This document shows positions 1 through 9,799 of a stretch of 64,000 nucleotides of DNA, piece after piece. Numbering within the stretch: the stretch's first letter is position 1; the number at the start of each line of letters is the position of its first letter. Both the position numbers and the translations under genes were made by a program. The notes under the pieces are model-generated. The model had not been told where the DNA came from. It worked only from the letters and a program-made list of their open reading frames with translations, and made no database searches. Source of the DNA: Rhizobium sp. N324. GTDB lineage: Bacteria > Pseudomonadota > Alphaproteobacteria > Rhizobiales > Rhizobiaceae. Location: contig NZ_CP013630.1 in assembly GCF_001664485.1 (NCBI RefSeq), forward strand, positions 2,359,001 to 2,423,000, given 5' to 3'.

Positions 1-825
1 GCCGCACCCCGTCAGATCGACGATCGCTCCCGCGAAGAAATCCACCTTGCCGGCGCAGAGCGCATGCATCATGAAGGACGGCGTCAGCCGGCCGTTGAGG
101 CGCAGATGTTCGACGAGGTCAGGGATTTCGCGCGGCGCGATATCGCCGGCGATCGAAACGATGGCGGCCTCGGTCGCCTCGCGGCTGATACGCTGCAGCC
201 GCTGCAGGCCGATCGCCGCCTGGGCGAGCGGCAGCCCGACCAGCGCATTGCTGACATGCTGGGTCAGCAGTTGGCGGGCATCGGCGGGAAGATCGCTGCG
301 GTCGAGAAGTAGGTTGCGGATGTCGCAGCCGTCGCCGAGCCGCTCGGCGATACGTTTCAGCGATTGGCTGGAGATCACCGCCCCGTCGTTTTCGAGCAGG
401 CAGAGCAGCTCTTCCTCGTCGCCGACCTCCGCAAGCGCTGCGGAAACCGGGCGCGTCACATGCGCCCTCGCCGCGATCAGCATGCGGGTGGCGCCGTTGC
501 CGCGCGCGGCGAGATCGACAAGATCGGCATCGCTCAAAAGCGGCGAACAGGTCACCGCATGGCAGGCCACCTCGGGCTGGTCTTCGGCGAGCGAAAGGAT
601 CAGGCTGCGCGGCGCATCGGGCGACCAGGCGATCGCCTCGGCAAGTGCCAGCCGCACGCGCGGCGACGGATCGTCGAGAAGAAAGGTCATCGCCATCTCG
701 GCTGCCGCCCGCTCCTCCGCCGTCATCTCGGATTGCAGATAGGCCCGCCCGAGCGCGTTTGCAGCCCGGGCCCGGTCTCCGGTCTTGGCCGTTTCGATCC
801 AACGAAGGAAAGCTTCTACGATCAC
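1..825 (-). CDS. DUF2336 domain protein (3' end beyond window)
   Basis: The minus-strand frame is open from a GTG at 825 to the window edge without a stop, so at least 275 residues are present and the C-terminus is missing. The translation (starting V-I-V-E-A-F-L-R-W) is rich in Ala, Leu and acidic residues and reads as HEAT-like helical repeats, for example a segment LLDDPSPRVRLALAEAIA near residue 50. This matches the DUF2336 family common in Rhizobiales, whose function is unknown. No signal peptide or membrane segment is seen. The start is uncertain: in-frame GTG (840) and TTG (870) codons lie upstream. The family call rests on recognition of the sequence pattern only. Confidence 0.65.
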   Translation of the reverse strand, partial: MIVEAFLRWIETAKTGDRARAANALGRAYLQSEMTAEERAAAEMAMTFLLDDPSPRVRLALAEAIAWSPDAPRSLILSLAEDQPEVACHAVTCSPLLSDADLVDLAARGNGATRMLIAARAHVTRPVSAALAEVGDEEELLCLLENDGAVISSQSLKRIAERLGDGCDIRNLLLDRSDLPADARQLLTQHVSNALVGLPLAQAAIGLQRLQRISREATEAAIVSIAGDIAPREIPDLVEHLRLNGRLTPSFMMHALCAGKVDFFAGAIVDLTGCG

Positions 826-946
826 GCGACGCCCCAGCACTTGAACGCGATTCCCTCGCGTTTCATTCAATGCTGCGACGGTAGCGGCAAAAGGTTTAAG
901 ATTGGTTCACCATATTTCTTAAGCCTTTATATGCCTTGCGGCCGAC

Positions 947-1558
947 CTAAACCTTCGGCAGATGCGGCCGCATTATCTCGAAAACATCGCTGCCTTCGCT
1001 GTAGTCCATGTAGCCCATGCGCGCGAGGGGCCGGGCGATCGACATGTCGAGACGGCCGTCCCTGACGATCGCCTCGTCTATGCGGATGCCGACCACCTCA
1101 CCAAAGACAAGGACGTTTTCCGACGGTGCGCCCGACAGCGTCTTCGGCTCGATGATCTCGGTGACCCTGCATTCGAGCACCGCGAAAGCCTCGCCGACAT
1201 AGGGCGCGTCGATGAGTTCGGCCTGCTTCGGCGTCAGGCCGGCGAAAGCGAATTCGCTTTCGCCATAGGGCAGCGCCGCAGAGGAAAGGTTCATCTTCTC
1301 GGCGAGATCGCGACCGACGAAATTGCAGGTGAAGACGCCGGTCTCGGCCGCATTGCGCTGGCTGTCCTTGCGCCCGGCGGACGAAAACATCACCAGCTTC
1401 GGCCGGTCGGCAACGGCGTTGAAGAAGGAATAGGGTGCGAGGTTGATCGAGCCGTCCCTGCCCTTGCTGCCGATCCAGCCGATCGGGCGCGGCGACACGA
1501 TCGCCTTGAACGGATCATGCGCCAACCCGTGCCGGTTGCTGTCGGTGGTGTAAAACAT
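947..1558 (-). CDS. flavin reductase family protein (FMN-binding split barrel)
   Basis: A 203-residue protein starting MFYTTDSN. The N-terminal block with SPRPIGWIGSKGRDGSINLAPYS split here as SPRPIGWIGS, then NLAPYSFFNAV, is the signature of flavin reductase-like/DIM6-NTAB proteins that bind FMN. GRDLAEKMNLSS and the PYVGEAF segment also fit the family. The substrate cannot be told from sequence. The start ATG (1558-1556) shares one base with the TGA of the upstream nitroreductase gene, so the two are translationally coupled and probably form a redox operon. A longer in-frame start at 1579 would lie inside the upstream gene and is less likely. Confidence 0.8.
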   Translation of the reverse strand: MFYTTDSNRHGLAHDPFKAIVSPRPIGWIGSKGRDGSINLAPYSFFNAVADRPKLVMFSSAGRKDSQRNAAETGVFTCNFVGRDLAEKMNLSSAALPYGESEFAFAGLTPKQAELIDAPYVGEAFAVLECRVTEIIEPKTLSGAPSENVLVFGEVVGIRIDEAIVRDGRLDMSIARPLARMGYMDYSEGSDVFEIMRPHLPKV

Positions 1559-2142
1559 CAGCCCTCCCCGCCGACCCATGTCACGGTATCGGCAAGCTCC
1601 GGACGCGGCCGCTCGATCGCCGGAAATGTCGTCGAACCGATATGGATGAAGCCCGCCACTTTTTCGCCAGGCTCGACGCCGAGCAGCGGATAGGCGCGCT
1701 CATCATAGGCGAACCATTCCGTCAGCCAGTTGGCGACATAGCCGCTGGCATTGGCGGCGAGGATGACATTGAGGCAGAGCGCGCCGGCCGACATCAGCTG
1801 CTCCCATTCCGGGATCTTGATATGCGGCCCTGCCTTGCTGACGACGGCAACGACCACGGGTGCACGGGTGAAACGGGCGCGCTCGACCTGGATCATCTCT
1901 TCGGAAAGCTCGGGTTTTGTCTGAAGTGCCAAGGTCAGAAGCTCTTCGCCGAGACGGGCGCGCTCATCTCCGCGATAGACGATGAAGCGCCATGGCGCGA
2001 TCTTGCCGTGATCGGGAACACGCGAGGCAAGACGCAGGATTTCCTCGATTTCGGCCTTCTCCGGGCCTGGTTCGCACATCTGGAACGCGGGGATGGAGCG
2101 GCGCACGGCGAGGTAGTCGATCAGCTTGATATCGGATTTCAT
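1558..2142 (-). CDS. nitroreductase family protein
   Basis: A 194-residue protein of the FMN-dependent nitroreductase fold. The N-terminus [14 protein letters not shown] resembles the family's R-R-S FMN-phosphate-binding start, and [18 protein letters not shown] is the typical second FMN-contact block, close to YdjA/RutE-like small nitroreductases. [17 protein letters not shown] is the dimer-interface helix. It probably reduces nitro or quinone-like compounds with NAD(P)H. I chose the ATG at 2142 ([10 protein letters not shown]) because homologues begin there; an in-frame ATG at 2175 would add 11 residues. It lies directly upstream of, and overlaps, the flavin reductase-like gene. Confidence 0.8.
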   Translation of the reverse strand: MKSDIKLIDYLAVRRSIPAFQMCEPGPEKAEIEEILRLASRVPDHGKIAPWRFIVYRGDERARLGEELLTLALQTKPELSEEMIQVERARFTRAPVVVAVVSKAGPHIKIPEWEQLMSAGALCLNVILAANASGYVANWLTEWFAYDERAYPLLGVEPGEKVAGFIHIGSTTFPAIERPRPELADTVTWVGGEG

Positions 2143-2255
2143 GCGGGAGAAACTCTCATTTTTATGCTGCTGCAATGGGCGGGTCTTGAATTTGCCATCG
2201 CGTTGGTCTTGAAGTGGCCTTTGCGATTTCAGAAGTCAATCGGTTCACGAAACAG

Positions 2256-3356
2256 ATGTTTGGCATTTCGCCTTTTGCACGCATCGGCCTTGCCATTGCC
2301 CTGACGATCCTGACGCCTCCAGGCGCCGGCGCTCAGGATGCCTTCAAGGAGTTCAAACAGCTTGAATCGACGTCGAAGATGCCGAAGCTCGATGCTTTCA
2401 TCGCACCGGGTGCTGCGACCGAAGGGGTCAAGCTGCGCGACGTCCCGATGGAAGCCAAGCTGACGGCGGACGGCACGCCGGTCGAAGAGGGCCTCTCCTG
2501 GTATGTCTTCAGCCCGATCGCCGGAGCCGACGGCAAGCTGCCGCTGATTGCCAGTGCCAAGGGCGGACCCGCTGCCTTCCAGCTCGCTCCCGGCGATTAT
2601 TTCGTCAACGTCTCCTTCGGCCGCGCCGGTGTCACCAAGAAACTGACCGTGCCCGCTGACGGCGAGGTCGACAAGCAGGTGATGGTGCTCGATGCCGGCG
2701 GCCTGCTGCTCAATGCCGTCTCCGGCACCGATGCCCGCATCCGGCCCGACCAGTTGAGCTTCTCGATCTATTCCTCGGAAGTGCGCGACGACGGCGAGCG
2801 CGGCCTCGTCGTGGCCGATGTCTCGCCGAACACCGTCGTCCGCCTCAATGCCGGCACCTATCACATCGTTTCCGAATATGGCAGCGTCAATGCCGTCATC
2901 CGCGCCGACATCCAGGTCGAAGCCGGCAAGCTGACCGAAGCGACGATTCAGCATCGCGCCGCGCAGGTCACCTTCAAGCTGGTCTCCGATGCCGGCGGCG
3001 AGGCGATCGCCGATACGGCATGGTCGATCCTGACAGCGGCCGGCGACAGCGTCGGTGAAAGCGTCAGCGCCTTCCCGACCATGGTTCTCGCCGAAGGCGG
3101 ATATTCCGCCGTCGCCCGCAACAAGGACAAGATCTACCAGCGCGATTTCACTGTCGTCGCCGGCAGGAATACCGATGTCGAGGTTCTGATGAAGGACCAG
3201 CAGCCGCAGCCGCCGGTGAACGACGCGGCCCGCACGGTGCAGCAAGTGCCTGTGGGCACACCGCCGCCGCCAGGCGTCCAGCCGGCTCCGGTTGCGCCAC
3301 TCCCTTCCTACGAACAGCTCGCGCCGCAAGGCGGCGACGACTCCAGTCTCGATTGA
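2256..3356 (+). CDS. secreted protein of unknown function
   Basis: A 366-residue protein. From the ATG at 2256 it has a clear signal peptide (hydrophobic ARIGLAIALTILTPPGAGA, cleavage likely after AGA before QDAF). The mature part looks like repeated beta-sandwich modules: blocks such as PGDYFVNVSFGRAG, AGTYHIVSEYGS and EGGYSAVARNKD recur, each ending a strand-rich unit. The C-terminus is a Pro/Gln-rich tail. It is probably periplasmic or surface-attached. No catalytic motif is seen and I do not recognise the function. A GTG at 2214 would put 14 extra residues before the signal peptide and is less likely. It runs convergent with thrS. Confidence 0.75.
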   Translation: MFGISPFARIGLAIALTILTPPGAGAQDAFKEFKQLESTSKMPKLDAFIAPGAATEGVKLRDVPMEAKLTADGTPVEEGLSWYVFSPIAGADGKLPLIASAKGGPAAFQLAPGDYFVNVSFGRAGVTKKLTVPADGEVDKQVMVLDAGGLLLNAVSGTDARIRPDQLSFSIYSSEVRDDGERGLVVADVSPNTVVRLNAGTYHIVSEYGSVNAVIRADIQVEAGKLTEATIQHRAAQVTFKLVSDAGGEAIADTAWSILTAAGDSVGESVSAFPTMVLAEGGYSAVARNKDKIYQRDFTVVAGRNTDVEVLMKDQQPQPPVNDAARTVQQVPVGTPPPPGVQPAPVAPLPSYEQLAPQGGDDSSLD

Positions 3357-3505
3357 TTGGAAAAACGATCCCGGGAAGACGGCGAAAGGCTTTCCGTTCG
3401 GGATTGCGTGAAAAAAGGCCAGCGGCTCTACGCACGCCCGCGCCACCCAAAGGACGGCCTCGTAGCGACAGTCCACGATTCGCGACAATATCTCCCAATC
3501 GGATT

Positions 3506-3533
3506 TCCGGCAGCGCCGGGTGGCGCTGCCGGA
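3506..3533. terminator. bidirectional hairpin between convergent genes
   Basis: A perfect 12-bp stem (TCCGGCAGCGCC, loop GGGT, GGCGCTGCCGGA) lies 14 bp beyond the thrS stop and 150 bp after the converging secreted-protein gene. No T-run follows on either strand, so it is a likely but not textbook terminator. Confidence 0.5.
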
Positions 3534-3546
3534 TAGAGAGGCGTTT

Positions 3547-5553
3547 TCAGGCCGCCCTGGCTTTTCTTGCTGCGGCCTTGCGACGAACGTCTGGAGGCGT
3601 CGCTTCCAGGGCAAGGCTGTCGACGGCGGCGTCGAGCCCCATCGAAACCTGGTCCTGGCTGCCGAGGCGGCGGATATTGACTGTACGCTCCTCGGCTTCC
3701 TTCCTGCCGCAGACGATGATGACGGGTACCTTGGTGACCGAGTGTTCGCGGACCTTGTAGTTGATCTTCTCGTTGCGGAAATCGGTCTCGACGTTGAGAC
3801 CGGCTTCGCGCAGCGCCTCGGCCACTTCAAGCCCGTAAGCGTCGGCTTCCGAAGTGATCGTCGCCACCACCACCTGCAGCGGCGACACCCAAAGCGGCAG
3901 ATGGCCGGCGAAGTTTTCGATCAGGATACCAAGGAAACGTTCCATCGAGCCGCAGATGGCGCGATGGATCATCACCGGCTGCGTCTTTTCGGAGTTGCTG
4001 TCGATATAGAAGGCGCCAAAACGTTCCGGCAGGTTGAAATCGACCTGCGTCGTCCCGCACTGCCATTCGCGGCCGATCGCATCCTTCAGCGTATATTCGA
4101 ACTTCGGCCCATAGAAGGCGCCCTCGCCCGGCAGAATGCCGGTCTTGATGCGGCCCTCGGACTGCGCCTCGATCGTCTTTAAGACGTCGGTCATCACGGC
4201 TTCGGCGCGATCCCAGAGCGCGTCGGATCCGACGCGTTTTTCCGGCCGGGTCGAAAGCTTGACGACGATTTCCTTGAAGCCGAAGTCTTCATAGACCGAC
4301 AGAATCAGATCGTTGATCTTCAGGCATTCGGCGGCCATCTGCTCGTCGGTGCAGAAGATGTGCGCGTCGTCCTGCGTGAAGCCGCGCACGCGCATCAGCC
4401 CATGCAGCGCGCCCGAAGGCTCGTAGCGATGCACCAGGCCGAATTCGGCCAGACGGATCGGCAGTTCGCGATAGGACTTCAGCCCGTGCTTGAAGATCTG
4501 CACGTGGCCGGGGCAATTCATCGGCTTCAGCGCAAAGACGCGATTATCCGCTTCCTTGTCTTCCGGATGCGTCATCGCATGCGCCGATTTCACGGCGAAC
4601 ATGTTTTCCTGATACCAGCCCCAGTGACCCGAGGTTTCCCAAAGCGCGGTATCGAGGACCTGCGGCGCGTTGACTTCTTCGTAATCGACGGCGAGCCGGC
4701 GACGCATATAGGAGACGAGCGCCTGGAAGATGCGCCAGCCCTTGCCATGCCAGAAGACGACGCCGGGGCCTTCTTCCTGGAAATGGAACAGATCCATTTC
4801 ACGGCCGAGCTTGCGGTGGTCACGCTTTTCGGCTTCCGCCAGCATGTGCAGGTAGTTGTCAAGGTCAGCCTGGTCAGCCCATGCCGTGCCGTAGATGCGG
4901 GACAACATGGCGTTGTTGCTGTCGCCGCGCCAATAAGCGCCGGCAACCTTCATCAGCTTGAAGGCCGTGCCGATCTGCCCGGTGGAGGCCATGTGCGGTC
5001 CGCGGCAAAGGTCGAACCACTCGCCCTGATTGTAGATCTTCAGATCCTGGCCAGCCGGGATCGCGTCGACGAGTTCGACCTTGTACTGCTCGCCCTTGGC
5101 GGCAAAGACTTCCTTGGCTTTCTCGCGCGACCAGATCTGCTTGGTGAAGGGCGCATTACGGGCAATGATCTCCTTCATCTTCTTTTCGATCCTCGGCAGA
5201 TCGTCGGGCGTGAAAGGCTCGTTCTTGGCGAAGTCGTAATAGAAACCGTTTTCGATGACCGGGCCGATCGTCACCTGCGTGCCGGGCCAGAGCTCCTGCA
5301 CAGCTTCAGCCATGACGTGCGCAGCATCATGCCGGATGAGCTCCAGCGCGCGGCCGTCCTTGCGGGTGATGATTTCGATCCTGCCATCGGTGACGGCATC
5401 GGAAAGGTCCTGCACGGCGCCGTCGAGCGCAATGGCGACCGCGCTCTTGGCGAGCGACTTGGAAATGGATTCGGCGACATCCCTGCCGGTTGCGCCAGCC
5501 GGAAAGCTGCGCACGGAACCATCGGGAAATGTCAGGGAAATGGTTTCAGACAT
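3547..5553 (-). CDS. thrS: threonine--tRNA ligase
   Basis: A 668-residue class II aminoacyl-tRNA synthetase that charges tRNA-Thr. An N-terminal TGS domain (residues ~1-62, [20 protein letters not shown]) is followed by the editing domain with its [11 protein letters not shown] zinc/editing motif near residue 75. The catalytic core (~270-540) contains [14 protein letters not shown] and the [19 protein letters not shown] motif. The anticodon-binding domain is at ~570-655 ([12 protein letters not shown]). Length and domain order are normal for bacteria. The start is MSETISLTF at 5553 with a GGAGAA Shine-Dalgarno. It is monocistronic by context. Confidence 0.97.
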   Translation of the reverse strand: MSETISLTFPDGSVRSFPAGATGRDVAESISKSLAKSAVAIALDGAVQDLSDAVTDGRIEIITRKDGRALELIRHDAAHVMAEAVQELWPGTQVTIGPVIENGFYYDFAKNEPFTPDDLPRIEKKMKEIIARNAPFTKQIWSREKAKEVFAAKGEQYKVELVDAIPAGQDLKIYNQGEWFDLCRGPHMASTGQIGTAFKLMKVAGAYWRGDSNNAMLSRIYGTAWADQADLDNYLHMLAEAEKRDHRKLGREMDLFHFQEEGPGVVFWHGKGWRIFQALVSYMRRRLAVDYEEVNAPQVLDTALWETSGHWGWYQENMFAVKSAHAMTHPEDKEADNRVFALKPMNCPGHVQIFKHGLKSYRELPIRLAEFGLVHRYEPSGALHGLMRVRGFTQDDAHIFCTDEQMAAECLKINDLILSVYEDFGFKEIVVKLSTRPEKRVGSDALWDRAEAVMTDVLKTIEAQSEGRIKTGILPGEGAFYGPKFEYTLKDAIGREWQCGTTQVDFNLPERFGAFYIDSNSEKTQPVMIHRAICGSMERFLGILIENFAGHLPLWVSPLQVVVATITSEADAYGLEVAEALREAGLNVETDFRNEKINYKVREHSVTKVPVIIVCGRKEAEERTVNIRRLGSQDQVSMGLDAAVDSLALEATPPDVRRKAAARKARAA

Positions 5554-5577
5554 CGAAATTCTCCTTGTCCAGTCCCG

Positions 5578-5622
5578 CCAACGAATGCGGGTGGTTGAAA
5601 CGCAAGCGCCTCCGTTCGTTGG
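5578..5622 (-). promoter_or_regulatory. inverted repeat in thrS leader
   Basis: An 8-bp perfect inverted repeat (CCAACGAA at 5578-5585, TTCGTTGG at 5615-5622) sits 25-70 nt before the thrS start. It could fold as a leader hairpin or serve as an operator. No Thr-rich leader peptide and no T-box motif is seen, so its role is open. Confidence 0.3.
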
Positions 5623-5693
5623 ATGCGCCGCCGCCTGATACTCAGATTTGCGGCGCTAGTAAAGGAGAAGCGAGGCGAAACGAAACACAGTGC

Positions 5694-8294
5694 CTATCCG
5701 CCATAGCTTCCCGCATAGCTCTTGAGAGCCGATTTCAAGGGTTGATCGATTTCATCGTCGATAGACCCCTCGTAAAGGCCGCGCCGTGACAGGCTCCTCT
5801 TTAGGGCTGTGCGGGTGAAAGGCGAAAACACCTTCAACTCATCGGTAATCTGCCTGTCGCCCTGCTGGATCGCGAGAAGGATGTTCTCGGCCGCATTATC
5901 GGAGCTGAAGGTCGCATCGTAAGCATAGGCAAGTCGATAGGCGGCTCTTCGGTACCCGGCGTCGGCGGCTCGGAGATACCATTTGATGGCTTCTTGCCGG
6001 TCGACAGCAATTCCGAGGCCATCGTCGTAGAAACGCCCGAGCGCGAACATGCCTCCGGCCGAATTCAGCTCGGCGGATTTCTTGTAATATTGGAATGCGA
6101 TAGCCTGATCTTGATCCTTGCCGTTCTCGTAATACCACGCAAGATTAAGAGCGCCGGCCGCAGATCCAGCATCGGCCGCCTTCTGAAACCAGTTGCGGGC
6201 GATGGTCTGGTCCTCTTTGGTGCCAATGCCGTTCTGGTAGTAATAGCCGACGGCGTTCATCGCTTCAGGATATTGCTTGAAGGCCGCCATCATGAACCAG
6301 CTGAGCGCCTTGGAGCGATCAATAGCCACGCCCTGCCCATATTCGTACATATCGCCCAGGGAGTATTGGGCTTTCGCATTTCCATAGGCCCCGGCCTTCG
6401 TCAGCCATTCCAGAGCCTTGCCGAAATCCTTCAGGTTTCCATCCGCTCCTCGATAGAGAGTCCCTAGCCTGTACATCGCGTCGGCAGATTTCTTGTTCGC
6501 CGCGGCTTCGTACCACTCGATCGCTTTCGCATAGTCGCGAACGACCCCATCGCCATCCTCATACTTGATGCCGAGCAGGATCATCGCCGTGGCGTTATCG
6601 GCGGCCGCGCCTTTTTCCAGATAGTCGATCGACTTGCCGTCGTCCCGTGGCAGATTGGCATCATTGGCGTACATTTCGCCAAGCTCGGCGAAGGCCTCGA
6701 TATATCCGTTCTCCGCAGCGGCCTTGAACCAGTGTACGGCCTCTCTCGAATCCTGAGCAGTACCTTCGCCTCTTTCATACATAAGCCCAACACAATATTG
6801 GGCCTTGGCCGAACCACTTTCGGCGGCCTTGAAATACCAGGCAAAGGATTTTTTGGCGTCGACAGTCGTACCCGTACCGTCATAGGAACGGTCCGCGACT
6901 TCAAGATATGCGTCCTCATCTCCTTCGTTGGCCGCCTTCTGGAACCATTCGAAAGCTTTCACCGCATCCTTTGGAAGACCGCTGCCGTTTTCATAACCGT
7001 AGGCAAGGACCCGCATGGCATAGGTGTCGCCCGAAGCAGCCGACTTCTCGAGCCACTTAACGCCGTTTTCGACGTCGCGAGGACCACCCGTTCCCATATA
7101 GAGCGATTGGCCGAAATGTCGGGCGCCGCTTGAATCTCCGAGTTCGGCAGATTTTTCATACCAGATGCGGGCTTCGCCTTCGTCTGCCGGCACACCTTTG
7201 CCCTGCTCATATATACTGCCCACATCCGCCATGGCCCGGGCATCTCCGCGAGAGGCGGCTTCTTTCATCCAGTACATGGCTTGGTCATAGCGCGGATCGG
7301 GCATGCTCAAGAAAAGCCTAGCCTTGCCGCGATAGGCAGCGACTATCTGTTGCGTAATTGCCTGATCCAGCAGGGCCTCTGCCTTCGCGAAGTCTCGCTC
7401 CGTTTCCTTGCCCGCGATGTAAACGTCTGCCAGCGTCCTCATCGCGCTGCCGTCGCCAAGGGCCACGGCTTTATCGAGGAGATCGAGCGCCGTCTTTTTC
7501 TGCGCCTTGTCCCCATCCTTCAGATAAAATCGAGCAAGGGTCCTCATCCCATCGGCGGAGCCTTTCCGCACCAGATCGTCCAGCATGGTAACAGCGCGTT
7601 CGGCGTTCTTTTCCGTTCCAATACCTCTTGTGTAAAGGAATGCGATGTCCGTTATCGCTCTCTCATCGCCCTTTTGTGCCGCGGCTGAAAGCAATTCGAA
7701 AGCTCGCTCGGCGTCGACCGAAACACCGACTCCATCCAGATACATCCAGGAAAGCGATCTCTTGGCCGGAACATAGCCCAGCCGTTCTGCAAGTTCGAAA
7801 TAGGACCGCGCCATGACGAAGTCCTGCGGAACACCCCATCCCAGCTTATACATCTCTCCGAGATAATCGGCGGAGCGCGGATCGTTTGCTTCTCTTGCCT
7901 TTCTCAGCCAGGACAGCGCGGTTTTGAAATCGCGCTCACGTCCGAAACCGTAAGCAGATGCCGCCGCCAGATAATCCATGGAGGGAGCGTGCCCTTGGGC
8001 CGCCAATTCCTCGAATCCGGCAAGTGCCGGCTCATATTGCTGAAGATTGAACTTGCTGGCGAGCCAGAAATAACGGGCGTCGATGGAGCTTGGTTCTGCC
8101 TCCAAATAGGCTTCGCAAGCGGCAAGCGCATCCCGCCAGTAAGCGAGATTGTTGATTTCTACGTCATCACGCGCCAGATGGCGGCAGTTGGAGCCGGATG
8201 TAAGGTCCGCGCCACTCGCCCAGGTTATGGGAGAATTGGCAATGGAGACAACGAGAAGAAGTGACGCGGTTGCAAGATAAGTGAAAAACTTCAT
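5694..8294 (-). CDS. secreted Sel1-repeat (tetratricopeptide-like) protein
   Basis: An 866-residue protein with a signal peptide (MKFFTYLATASLLLVVSIA) and then some 18-20 Sel1-like repeats of about 36 residues from residue ~105 to ~800. Typical units contain A-M-x-x-L-G-x-x-Y-x-x-G-x-G-V, for example ALSWFMMAAFKQYPEAMNAV and AQYSLGDMYEYGQGVAID. Such solenoids mediate protein-protein contacts. In rhizobia, Sel1 proteins (ExoR type) can sit in the periplasm, but this one is three times the length of ExoR and is not its orthologue. The ATG at 8294 is chosen because the hydrophobic stretch follows directly. No partner gene is adjacent. Confidence 0.85.
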   Translation of the reverse strand: MKFFTYLATASLLLVVSIANSPITWASGADLTSGSNCRHLARDDVEINNLAYWRDALAACEAYLEAEPSSIDARYFWLASKFNLQQYEPALAGFEELAAQGHAPSMDYLAAASAYGFGRERDFKTALSWLRKAREANDPRSADYLGEMYKLGWGVPQDFVMARSYFELAERLGYVPAKRSLSWMYLDGVGVSVDAERAFELLSAAAQKGDERAITDIAFLYTRGIGTEKNAERAVTMLDDLVRKGSADGMRTLARFYLKDGDKAQKKTALDLLDKAVALGDGSAMRTLADVYIAGKETERDFAKAEALLDQAITQQIVAAYRGKARLFLSMPDPRYDQAMYWMKEAASRGDARAMADVGSIYEQGKGVPADEGEARIWYEKSAELGDSSGARHFGQSLYMGTGGPRDVENGVKWLEKSAASGDTYAMRVLAYGYENGSGLPKDAVKAFEWFQKAANEGDEDAYLEVADRSYDGTGTTVDAKKSFAWYFKAAESGSAKAQYCVGLMYERGEGTAQDSREAVHWFKAAAENGYIEAFAELGEMYANDANLPRDDGKSIDYLEKGAAADNATAMILLGIKYEDGDGVVRDYAKAIEWYEAAANKKSADAMYRLGTLYRGADGNLKDFGKALEWLTKAGAYGNAKAQYSLGDMYEYGQGVAIDRSKALSWFMMAAFKQYPEAMNAVGYYYQNGIGTKEDQTIARNWFQKAADAGSAAGALNLAWYYENGKDQDQAIAFQYYKKSAELNSAGGMFALGRFYDDGLGIAVDRQEAIKWYLRAADAGYRRAAYRLAYAYDATFSSDNAAENILLAIQQGDRQITDELKVFSPFTRTALKRSLSRRGLYEGSIDDEIDQPLKSALKSYAGSYGG

Positions 8295-8409
8295 TGGCAC
8301 GGATTTTCAAAACCAGGAGAGGAAATACACCAATATCCGCGACTTATTCAACTGCAAGTGCATTTTTCAACTCGCGGTGAAAACTTTCAGAGACGTGCTC
8401 TTCGTGCAT

Positions 8410-8937
8410 CTAGAGCAGCATATCCGTCAGGCCGCACACCGTGTTCCAATTTCGCATCGTCCCGATGCCGAGCCGCTTGGTCGTCAGTGCCGAAAGCAAT
8501 TTGGATTGGCTGGGTTTGCCGGCGAAATCGATCCAGAGATCGCCGCCGACGATGGCGATGCGCTGTCCCTCCGTCATCAGCGGTTTCAGCGCCTCCACCT
8601 TCTCAGGATCGACCGGCAGCCGCATCACCCGGACGATGACCTGGTCGCCGCTGCCGTCCCTGAAAGGATTGGTGCCGCAAAGCGCCATCCAGGTGCAGTC
8701 GCTGCGCACGATGATATCGACATGTTTGCCGAATTTCTCTTCGAACCCCTCTTCCAGCGCGACCTCGAGTTCGTGCGGCCTGACATCGTCGGCCTCGAAA
8801 ACCAGATTGCCGGTGGAAACAAGCGTGCGCGGCTCGCGATAGCCAAGCTCTTTGGCAAGCGCGCGCAGATCTTCCATGATGACGCGGCGGTCGGGCGTAA
8901 GGACAATGCTGTGCAGAAGTGCGACGAACATGCCCAT
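8410..8937 (-). CDS. DUF1697 domain protein
   Basis: A 175-residue protein. The start MGMFVALLHSIVLTPDRRV, then the helix LRALAKELGYREPRTLVSTG and the NLVFEADD strand, are characteristic of DUF1697, a small cytosolic family of unknown function found singly in many bacteria. The C-terminal LGIGTMRNWNTVCGL block is also conserved in the family. It follows yidD with a few bases of spacing and probably belongs to the IscU-like/yidD transcript. Confidence 0.8.
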   Translation of the reverse strand: MGMFVALLHSIVLTPDRRVIMEDLRALAKELGYREPRTLVSTGNLVFEADDVRPHELEVALEEGFEEKFGKHVDIIVRSDCTWMALCGTNPFRDGSGDQVIVRVMRLPVDPEKVEALKPLMTEGQRIAIVGGDLWIDFAGKPSQSKLLSALTTKRLGIGTMRNWNTVCGLTDMLL

Positions 8938-8942
8938 GGCCC

Positions 8943-9347
8943 TCACTCACTCTTGCGTCCGATGGAGAAATACCGCCACGGCGTCCACCAGCGGAATTTG
9001 TCGTCCAGTCTCTCCGGCACCTGGTCGAGGCCGCTGGTGCCGCCGGGGCCGCAGCGGCCGACGCGAAACAGCGTCATCCAGCCGCCGGCCCACAGGCCGT
9101 GACGGGCGATCGACTCGTAGCCATATTCGGAGCAGGTCGGGATATGCCGGCAGGAATTGCCGACAAAGCCGGAAAGCGTCAACTGGTAGAGACGGATCAA
9201 CCCCATGCCGAGCAGGCGGTCGGGGCTCTTGCGGAACGGACCGGTATAATTGCGGGAAGTGCGTGCGGCCTTTTCACGCGGCTTGTCGGGCCCGGCGGCG
9301 CCACCGTCGTCCTCATCGCCTGCCTGCAGGGCGCAGAACTCGCACAT
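8943..9347 (-). CDS. yidD: membrane protein insertion efficiency factor YidD
   Basis: A 134-residue protein. The core LIRLYQLTLSGFVGNSCRHIPTCSEYGYE (here split as LIRLYQLTLSGFVGNSCR and HIPTCSEYGYESIARHG), with its conserved Cys and Pro-x-Cys-S residues, is diagnostic of YidD/haemolysin-like small proteins that aid YidC-dependent membrane insertion. The N-terminal ~45 residues (acidic, with CEFC) extend beyond the usual 70-85-residue family. The gene starts 6 bp after the upstream IscU-like stop, implying one transcript. Rhizobia do not normally place it next to rnpA, unlike E. coli. Confidence 0.9.
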   Translation of the reverse strand: MCEFCALQAGDEDDGGAAGPDKPREKAARTSRNYTGPFRKSPDRLLGMGLIRLYQLTLSGFVGNSCRHIPTCSEYGYESIARHGLWAGGWMTLFRVGRCGPGGTSGLDQVPERLDDKFRWWTPWRYFSIGRKSE

Positions 9348-9352
9348 GTCAG

Positions 9353-9799
9353 TTACGCCTCGACAACCTCAGCCCGTTTCGCCTCGATCTGCCCGATCGC
9401 ATCGACAACCGCATCGAAGGTCAGCATCGTCGAAGCATGGCGGGCCTTGTAGTCCCGCACCGGCAGCAGATAACGCATGTCCTCGAACCGTCCCTCGGGC
9501 CCGGCTCCATCCGCCTTCAACATGGCGAGCATATCCTGGCGCGCCTGGCGCAATTCGCCCGATGTCGCGCCGACGACATGGCGCGCCATGATCGAGGACG
9601 AGGCCTGGCCGAGGGCGCAGGCCTTCACGTCATGGCCAAAACCGGTGACGATTTCGCCGTCCATCTTCAGCCAGATCCTCACCTTTGAGCCGCAAAGTTT
9701 CGAATAGGCCTGGGCGCTCGCATCGGCATCCGCCAATGTGCCGGTCAACGGAATATTGCCGGCGAATTCGAGGATCTTGCTGTTGTAGATGTCGTCCAT
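9353..9799 (-). CDS. IscU/NifU-like iron-sulfur scaffold protein
   Basis: A 148-residue protein starting MDDIYNSKILEFAGNIP. It has the IscU/SufU fold signature: YSKLCGSKVRIWLKMDG supplies the first conserved Cys, and FGHDVKACALGQASSSIM the second (ACALGQASSS). The third ligand position of IscU (HC near the C-terminus) is replaced by MRYLLPVRDYKARH, so it may not assemble clusters in the canonical way. It is unlinked to the suf operon in this window. It heads a short transcript with yidD and the DUF1697 gene. The ATG at 9799 fits homologues; the in-frame 9817 ATG adds six residues. Confidence 0.8.
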   Translation of the reverse strand: MDDIYNSKILEFAGNIPLTGTLADADASAQAYSKLCGSKVRIWLKMDGEIVTGFGHDVKACALGQASSSIMARHVVGATSGELRQARQDMLAMLKADGAGPEGRFEDMRYLLPVRDYKARHASTMLTFDAVVDAIGQIEAKRAEVVEA

